Below, piece by piece: positions 5,241 through 10,188 of a stretch of 10,188 nt of DNA. Under the pieces are notes generated by a model. The model saw nothing but the letters and a program-made list of their open reading frames with translations. It was not told the DNA's origin and ran no database searches. The position numbers were made by a program, and so were the translations under genes. Every line of letters starts with the position of its first letter. Position 1 is the first letter of the stretch. Source of the DNA: CAZTJA01 sp964613745 (GTDB lineage Bacteria; Desulfobacterota; Desulfomonilia; Desulfomonilales; Desulfomonilaceae); NCBI GenBank assembly GCA_964613745.1, contig CAZTJA010000108.1, positions 1 to 10,188 of the forward strand, read 5' to 3'.

Positions 5241-8200
5241 ATGAAAGGTTACCGACGCCTGATATCAATTACTGGAATTCTTCTCGTTATCGCAATTATA
5301 TCAATGATAGCAGCGTTTATGCTTCTGCCTAAAACGGAGTTCGTTAGAACATCCATCGAGAAGCAACTCAGTGCCGCTACAGGTCATGACGTAAAAATAG
5401 GAGAGATCATTGCCGGCCCATCTATAACTCGATTGGTCTCCATTACTATTAAGAATGCCTCGCTGACATCACACCAGGGAGAAAAACTACTCTCGGTTGC
5501 AGAGATAGTGCTTAAACCTCAGATTTTTCCGCTTCTTAAGAGAGAGCTGGTTGTAGATGCAATTAAATTGACGAACCTGCAGACTTTTGTCACCCGAAAT
5601 GCATCCGGAAACTTTGAAAACTTTCTCATTCCTGTTCCGGTATCCAGTCAGAACCTTACGCCGGCGGTTCCGGAAGGGGCTCCGTTAAATGAAAGTAATG
5701 AAGCGAAACAGCAGGATCAGAACGTAAAGTGGTCCATCAATTCCGTCGAGCTTCTGAATTCAAACATAACCTATTACGATTATTCAGTTTACAAAGATAG
5801 ACCGATCACATTGTCATTAGATCAAGTGAAGCTTCTGCTGACGGCGGATAAAGATCCGGCTTCTTTTGTTCTGGACCTAAGCGGAGTTCCAACCAATGCC
5901 TCGTCCGAACCCATAGGTTTAGTGAAGGCATCCGGAAGGTTTGCTTTGTCAAGAGAAATGGATAGGTTGGAGCATGGATCCATAGACACATCTGCGGAGA
6001 TAAGCTCGCTCCAATCAATTCGCCAATACACCCCGCATCCGGAGTATTTGAAATCATTCTCATCTGCTGCGATCAATGCCCGTTTAACGTATGAACAAAA
6101 TGTCCAATCTGAATTTAATATTGAACTGAAAAAGGGGCTTCATCCGGAATCGTTGCTAAAGATTACCGGCAGGATTGAAGGCGACCCGAAATCAAACACG
6201 ATTACCTCTGCAAAGGTGGATTTGAACGGCAAGGAATTAGTTCTTGATGATTTTCCAATTAAAGGTGCAGGGGAATTTCTTAATCTAGAAAAAAGTTTCG
6301 TGAATGTCTCGGTTCAATCCGATTGGAAGGATTTGAATTCCTGGAGGGCTGCCGGAACTATCGAATCCAAAAATCTTGAATTTTCCGGAAGTCCGGCAAA
6401 GCTCTTGCGACAACCTTCGGTGAACGTAGTTTTTGACGTGGATCCCGGTCGAGCAGAGATAAAAAAGCTGACTGTTGTAGAAAAGGAGCTGAGTCTAGAT
6501 GTATCCGGATCCGTCAAAGATCCGTTCTCATCGACTCCTTACTTGGACTTAACAGTTCAGTCGTCCTTTCACTCTTGGTTTCTAAAGAATCTTGGGATAA
6601 AGCTGCCACAGAACATAAGTCTGAACGGGTCTGCTCCGGTAACTATGTTCCTTAAAGGCTCTCTGCCGGATTCCACTGTGAAGGCCAACCTCGATCTGAA
6701 GTCATTGGGTGTAAGAGTGGACTCTTTCGAAAAGCCCATCGGCTCAAAAGGCAATGCATCCGTCACGGGAACTTTGACGTCTCTTTTGGGAAACTCGAAA
6801 AATAAGCAAAACATGGTTCAATTTAATGTTTCCGGGATCAAGCTCAAATCGGAACGCAACGCATCAACTGAACTGTCTGTCGGATTTGCTTCAACACTTA
6901 CCCTTTCCAAGAACGACCTTGACCTTACTCAAATCGATCTGAAGATCAATCAACCGGGTTCTGAGTTGTTGCATGCCAAAGGAGATGCTCTGAATCTGGG
7001 AACCGGGAAGGAGAAGCTCAGCGGATCAGCCGGCATTCATGTTTCCCCTGAGATTCTCTCTATTTTGGGTTCCCCGCCTCCCGGTCTCGAAATAAGTGGA
7101 AACTCCGTCGCAAAATTAAAGTTCTCAGGATCCGCTTCAGATTTGAGCTGGTCAGGAGACCTACCTCTTACGAATGTTGATGTACGTTTCCAAGATGATT
7201 TTCGGAAACCCAAGGGTATGAATTCCAATCTGACGGCTTCAGGTAAATTAGTGTCCGGTAACACGCAAATCAGAGAGGCGGCACTCACACTCCAGAACTC
7301 GAGACTGATCGTTAAAGATGTAAATTTTGACTCAAAAGGTAACCTGGGTGACCTTAATGTCACTATAGGAAAATTGGACTTAAAGGATGCAGCAGGTGTA
7401 ATTCCCCAGTTCGCGCCTTTGAGACCCACTGGAACTCTGGATGGAGCAATCACCCTGAAAAGCAGGAATGCTCGCCTGCTTCCTTTTGGTTCGATCCGCA
7501 TTCATTCCGTTGATTTGAAACCGCAGAATGCCGGCTGGATTGCGGAAAAAGTTTCCGGCGAAATTACTTTGGCGGGCGAAGCGGTAAAAGTTCCGGAGCT
7601 GACGGGTAAGATCAATGGCGGTGTCGAAACGACCGTCAAAATTTCAGCGGATCTCGCTAGAGTATTTGATACGAAGACTTTATCGGGAGAAGTGCGCATT
7701 CAGTCAGGCTCCGGCACAATCAAAGCTCCAAAACTCCGAAATGCTCTAATGAAAACGGAGAACCTTGTCTCGATCCTGCTCGATTCAGACAAAGACTCTA
7801 AAAACAGGGACCCCCTACAATTTGAGAAAATTACGGGCGACTTAGCTATAAACTCAGGGATAGTAACTACGGAAAATGTGCGTCTAAAGGCTCCCAAATT
7901 CGGCTCAGGGGCAATCGGCAGTTATAATCTGACAAGTAACAATTTGGATATCCTCTTCCTATTCAGAACGGAAACAAACATCGGCCAAGCTATTGGCAAG
8001 ATTCCGGGAGTTCAGGATGTGTTGAAACGTCATGGAGATTTGTTGAAGATTACCGGGCTGGACAAGGAACTCAAGAAACTCGGCATTGACAATACCCCGC
8101 CCCCTGAAGATAAGCCCCAGGAAGAAAACAAACAGAAAAAAACGCCCCTGATTTGGATTTTTCAAATAAAAGGTCCATCCACAGCTCCGGAGATTTCGCC

Positions 8201-8261
8201 TGTCCTCGAATCGACTCTCGGCAAGCCGGTTTTGACGAAGCTCAAAGACTTGGCGGATTAA
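5241..8261 (+). CDS. AsmA-family inner-membrane-anchored envelope protein
   Basis: The protein is 1006 residues. A short basic N-terminus (KGYRR) precedes one membrane helix (about 8-29), then the AsmA-type opening 'FVRTSIEKQLSAATGHDVKIGEI'. The body is a long series of beta-strand-rich repeats with alternating polar and hydrophobic residues, as in AsmA/TamB-like proteins that form elongated periplasmic grooves. The C-terminal part (about 815-945) resembles AsmA C-terminal regions: 'IQSGSGTIKAPKLRNAL', a 'NSGIVTTENVRLKAPKFGSGAIGSYNL' block and 'IPGVQDVL'. A charged, proline-rich linker (about 951-970) and a short tail follow. In E. coli, AsmA-like proteins such as TamB, YhdP and YdbH support phospholipid transport to the outer membrane; the same role is inferred here. 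The start at 5241 is preferred to the ATG at 5235 because AGGGG (5230-5234) abuts 5235 but sits 6 nt before 5241. Confidence 0.85.
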   Translation: MKGYRRLISITGILLVIAIISMIAAFMLLPKTEFVRTSIEKQLSAATGHDVKIGEIIAGPSITRLVSITIKNASLTSHQGEKLLSVAEIVLKPQIFPLLKRELVVDAIKLTNLQTFVTRNASGNFENFLIPVPVSSQNLTPAVPEGAPLNESNEAKQQDQNVKWSINSVELLNSNITYYDYSVYKDRPITLSLDQVKLLLTADKDPASFVLDLSGVPTNASSEPIGLVKASGRFALSREMDRLEHGSIDTSAEISSLQSIRQYTPHPEYLKSFSSAAINARLTYEQNVQSEFNIELKKGLHPESLLKITGRIEGDPKSNTITSAKVDLNGKELVLDDFPIKGAGEFLNLEKSFVNVSVQSDWKDLNSWRAAGTIESKNLEFSGSPAKLLRQPSVNVVFDVDPGRAEIKKLTVVEKELSLDVSGSVKDPFSSTPYLDLTVQSSFHSWFLKNLGIKLPQNISLNGSAPVTMFLKGSLPDSTVKANLDLKSLGVRVDSFEKPIGSKGNASVTGTLTSLLGNSKNKQNMVQFNVSGIKLKSERNASTELSVGFASTLTLSKNDLDLTQIDLKINQPGSELLHAKGDALNLGTGKEKLSGSAGIHVSPEILSILGSPPPGLEISGNSVAKLKFSGSASDLSWSGDLPLTNVDVRFQDDFRKPKGMNSNLTASGKLVSGNTQIREAALTLQNSRLIVKDVNFDSKGNLGDLNVTIGKLDLKDAAGVIPQFAPLRPTGTLDGAITLKSRNARLLPFGSIRIHSVDLKPQNAGWIAEKVSGEITLAGEAVKVPELTGKINGGVETTVKISADLARVFDTKTLSGEVRIQSGSGTIKAPKLRNALMKTENLVSILLDSDKDSKNRDPLQFEKITGDLAINSGIVTTENVRLKAPKFGSGAIGSYNLTSNNLDILFLFRTETNIGQAIGKIPGVQDVLKRHGDLLKITGLDKELKKLGIDNTPPPEDKPQEENKQKKTPLIWIFQIKGPSTAPEISPVLESTLGKPVLTKLKDLAD

Positions 8262-8378
8262 AGTCCGATGTCCGTTGATGGTCGATCTCTCTGAGATCTC
8301 GAATTTTGTTACTAATGCGAAAACCGCGTATTTATATTCAATTCAGCCTAATGAATGATATGCCACATCCTTGATTTG

Positions 8379-8401
8379 GAATTCCCCGTCGAATCCCCGT
8401 T
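8379..8401 (+). repeat. Imperfect tandem direct repeat upstream of the paaK promoter
   Basis: GAATTCCCCGTC (8379-8390) is followed directly by GAATCCCCGTT (8391-8401), identical apart from one inserted T and the last base. The pair ends 9 bp before the TTGACA -35. A period of about one helical turn is the layout used by some activators such as response regulators, but no regulator is identified. Confidence 0.4.
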
Positions 8402-8410
8402 CCTTTTGTC

Positions 8411-8444
8411 TTGACAGAAAAGGTATATTTTCCTAAATATTAGG
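8411..8444 (+). promoter_or_regulatory. Putative paaK promoter with overlapping palindrome
   Basis: A perfect TTGACA -35 (8411-8416) is followed after 17 bp by TAAATA (8434-8439), which is only a weak -10. The weak -10 lies inside the palindrome CCTAA-ATA-TTAGG (8432-8444). A perfect -35 with a palindrome over the -10 would suit repression, or control by a factor that compensates for the weak -10. The start codon is 68 bp beyond the palindrome. Confidence 0.42.
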
Positions 8445-8511
8445 TCAGTAAAGCCTTTCCTCGCCCACAACATTGCCGCAAAAACAATCGTCATCTCTGA
8501 GGAGGAACTTA

Positions 8512-9810
8512 ATGTCAAGGAAGTTTTGGGACGAAAAGTTCGAAACCATGAACGACAGCTCCATTAGATCTTTTCAACTTGGAAAACTCAAAGAAACCAT
8601 CACCTGGGTTTATGAGAAAATTCCTTTTTACAAAGAGTCTTTTGATAAGGCGGGTGTTAAACCAGGTGATCTGCAAAAGATCGAAGACATTGCCAAGTTC
8701 CCCTTCACTGTAAAGACCGACTTAAGAGACAATTATCCATTCGGCTTATGCGCGGTTCCAATGTCTGACGTCGTCCGCATTCATGCATCTTCAGGCACAA
8801 CGGGCAAACCGATTACCGGACCATATACACAGGATGATCTGCAGCAGTGGACGGATTGTATGGCGCGCGGATTGTGGGCTCAAGAAGTGAGGCCCGATAG
8901 TGTATTGCAGAATGCTTACGGAATGGGGCTTTTCACTGGTGGACTTGGCTTCCTCCAGGGAGCCATGAGAATCGGGTGTGCCGTAGTCCCATCCGGCGCC
9001 GGCATGACTGAGCGACAGATTATGCTAATCCAGGACTTTGGAACAACCGCACTCTGTTGTACGCCGTCCTATTGTCTCACAATCATTGAAAAAGCAGAAA
9101 AAATGGGAATTGATCTGGAGAAAACGAAACTTCGGACGGGACACTTCGGAGCGGAACCCTGGACGGTGGAGATGCGGCACGATATCGAATCGCGTGGTGG
9201 AATACACGCCTACGAGCATTATGGCTTAACCGAGCTCATGGGCCCCGGAGTTTCTTTTACATGCGAGTATTACAACATCCACATTAATGAAGATCATGTG
9301 TATCCGGAGATTGTTGATCCAGGAACACTCGAACCGGTAGAAATGGGTGAAGAAGGAGAATTGATCTTCACCGCGCTCCAGAGACGTGCAATGCCGATGA
9401 TTCGTTATCGCACAAGAGACATATGTGCACTTAGACGAGAAAAATGCGAGTGCGGCAGAACACTTATGACCATGGACAAAATCCTTGGTAGATCCGACGA
9501 CATGATGATTATCAGCGGCGTAAATGTGTTCCCCTCGCAGGTGGAAGCGGTCTTAATGGAATTCGACCAGGTCGAACCTCTCTATCAAATCAGACTATCC
9601 AAAAAGGGATACATAGATCACATTACCGTTGAAACGGAAGTGAAAACGGCAATTTACCAGGCGGGTCAATCAGCGATGGACGATCTAACCAAGAAGATCT
9701 CCAATAGAATTCAGCAGGTAATAGGAATTCATGTGCCGGTTATTATTCTTCCCCAGGAAACAATCGAGCGCAGCATAGGTAAAGCAAAAAGAATAATTGA
9801 CGAAAGATAA
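8512..9810 (+). CDS. paaK: Phenylacetate-CoA ligase PaaK
   Basis: The 432-residue enzyme activates phenylacetate to phenylacetyl-CoA with ATP and CoA (EC 6.2.1.30), via an acyl-adenylate. Length and motifs match PaaK: the opening 'FQLGKLKETITWVYEKIPFYKESF', the P-loop SSGTTGKP (93-100), the adenylate-binding 'HYGLTE' (236-241), 'MIRYRTRD' (296-303) with 'CECGRT' (312-317), the hinge region 'GRSDDMMIISGVNVFP' (326-341), and the C-terminal 'RSIGKAKR' (420-427) holding the probable catalytic lysine. The ATG at 8512 is chosen over an in-frame TTG at 8473 because GAGGAGG lies 6 nt upstream. The gene appears monocistronic, with its own promoter-like region and a hairpin after the stop. In anaerobes it serves phenylacetate or aromatic amino acid degradation; other aryl acids are possible substrates. 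No indolepyruvate oxidoreductase genes are adjacent in view. Confidence 0.94.
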   Translation: MSRKFWDEKFETMNDSSIRSFQLGKLKETITWVYEKIPFYKESFDKAGVKPGDLQKIEDIAKFPFTVKTDLRDNYPFGLCAVPMSDVVRIHASSGTTGKPITGPYTQDDLQQWTDCMARGLWAQEVRPDSVLQNAYGMGLFTGGLGFLQGAMRIGCAVVPSGAGMTERQIMLIQDFGTTALCCTPSYCLTIIEKAEKMGIDLEKTKLRTGHFGAEPWTVEMRHDIESRGGIHAYEHYGLTELMGPGVSFTCEYYNIHINEDHVYPEIVDPGTLEPVEMGEEGELIFTALQRRAMPMIRYRTRDICALRREKCECGRTLMTMDKILGRSDDMMIISGVNVFPSQVEAVLMEFDQVEPLYQIRLSKKGYIDHITVETEVKTAIYQAGQSAMDDLTKKISNRIQQVIGIHVPVIILPQETIERSIGKAKRIIDER

Positions 9811-9820
9811 GTAAGTTAGG

Positions 9821-9839
9821 GCGGGATCTTAGATCCCGC
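9821..9839. terminator. Bidirectional terminator-like hairpin between paaK and the TPR gene
   Basis: GCGGGATCT (9821-9829) and AGATCCCGC (9831-9839) are exact reverse complements, giving a stable stem of 8 bp with a TTA loop. It sits 10 bp after the paaK stop and 7 bp after the convergent gene's stop. The following sequence on the plus strand is only moderately T-rich, and on the minus strand it lacks a U-run, so termination may be factor-assisted. Confidence 0.58.
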
Positions 9840-9846
9840 TCATTCC

Positions 9847-10188
9847 CTACCTATGCGCGAAAACCCGTGCCTTCCAGCTATCTTGCCTTGCAGCCTCAGT
9901 TTCTCCCAATATCTCGTGACATTTCGCTCTCAAAGAATACACTTCTCCGCTATATGGGTTGACCTTGGCGGCTCTTTCCAAATCGCTGAGAGCACTGGAA
10001 AAATGGTTGAGTTCGATCTGAAGTTTTGCCCTTTTTACCAGTGCTTCAAAATGGTCGGGATCAACATTTAAGGCATGTGAATACGCTTCCAGAGCCCTCT
10101 CCATGTGCCCTTCGCCTAAATTGATATCTCCCATAGATACATAAGCAGGCGCGTAGGTAGAATCTTTCTGAAGTGCTGTTTCAAGCTG
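9847..10188 (-). CDS. TPR-repeat protein, N-terminus beyond the window (partial)
   Basis: The frame is open to the right edge, so the 113 visible residues are the C-terminal part of a longer protein; the in-frame ATG at 10132-10134 is internal. Tandem 34-residue tetratricopeptide repeats are clear: '...APAYVSMGDINLGEGHMERALEAYSHALNVDP', then 'DHFEALVKRAKLQIELNHFSSALSDLERAAKVNP', then 'YSGEVYSLRAKCHEILGETEAARQDSWKARVF'. Each shows the W/L-G-Y-A-F-A-P type spacing with the closing proline. TPRs bind other proteins; the partner, location and any extra domain cannot be judged from this fragment. The gene is convergent with paaK. Confidence 0.85.
   Translation of the reverse strand, partial: QLETALQKDSTYAPAYVSMGDINLGEGHMERALEAYSHALNVDPDHFEALVKRAKLQIELNHFSSALSDLERAAKVNPYSGEVYSLRAKCHEILGETEAARQDSWKARVFAHR

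Larger units (their letters stand above)
8262..8511. other. Intergenic region between the AsmA gene and paaK
   Basis: This 250-bp gap holds no supported gene. It contains a weak 6-bp hairpin GATCTC-TCT-GAGATC (8284-8298) followed by an A/T-rich run, which could be a poor terminator for the AsmA gene. It also contains the tandem repeat, -35 and palindrome listed separately, and the strong paaK ribosome site GAGGAGG (8499-8505). Confidence 0.5.

Noticed and set aside
7037..7501. 154-codon open frame on the minus strand inside the AsmA gene
   Set aside because: It lies wholly opposite a well-supported gene, has no recognisable domain or ribosome site, and similar antisense frames recur along this gene as a codon-usage effect.
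8473..8511. TTG at 8473 as the start of paaK, adding 13 residues
   Set aside because: The strong GAGGAGG site 6 nt before the ATG at 8512, and the usual PaaK N-terminus, support the later start.
1..10188. CRISPR array, insertion sequence, tRNA, rRNA or phage genes
   Set aside because: No regularly spaced repeats, transposase or integrase motifs, or structural RNA signatures were found by reading.

Overview
The window looks like a stretch of chromosome from a Gram-negative, probably anaerobic bacterium of the former Deltaproteobacteria (Desulfobacterota and relatives). This placement is inferred from gene content only: an AsmA-type envelope protein implies an outer membrane, and two of the proteins (the zinc-ribbon/membrane protein with its N-terminal 'RSGM-DDEIL' module, and the YprB-like nuclease with an N-terminal PGVG hairpin) are of types I associate with that group. 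Base composition is moderate, a little under half GC by eye, and looks even along the window. I see no mobile element, CRISPR array, rRNA or tRNA.

Left part (1-2451, all + strand). The last codons of a reading frame, probably pstA, lead into pstB, the ATPase of the high-affinity phosphate importer. The gene after pstB is not phoU. A gap of about 180 bp follows, with a promoter-like site, and then a small DUF1269-type glycine-rich membrane protein and a DEDDy-type RNase H-fold nuclease, which may share a transcript.

Middle part (2488-5240). A strong promoter-like sequence (TTGCCA-17-TATAAA) precedes a membrane protein with one conventional zinc ribbon and a second set of CxxC pairs split by a two-helix membrane hairpin. 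An alpha/beta hydrolase follows 65 bp later. A PPP-family protein phosphatase converges on the hydrolase, with only 7 bp between the two stop codons. The phosphatase is divergent from the next large gene across a gap of about 200 bp that carries a consensus -10 for the phosphatase.

Right part (5241-10188). A 1006-residue AsmA-family protein is probably inner-membrane anchored with a periplasmic body. It is followed by a gap of about 250 bp with a TTGACA -35, a small palindrome and a short tandem repeat, and then by paaK, phenylacetate-CoA ligase. A clear GC-rich hairpin separates paaK from a convergent TPR protein that runs off the right edge.

Three start codons were moved from the longest open frame on ribosome-binding-site evidence: the DUF1269 gene (1043), the AsmA gene (5241) and paaK (8512). 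The genes do not form one obvious pathway. They read as a core/housekeeping neighbourhood (phosphate uptake, envelope maintenance, signalling phosphatase, aromatic acid activation) with several uncharacterised members. I found no convincing new multi-gene system. The most unusual item is the zinc ribbon split by a membrane hairpin.
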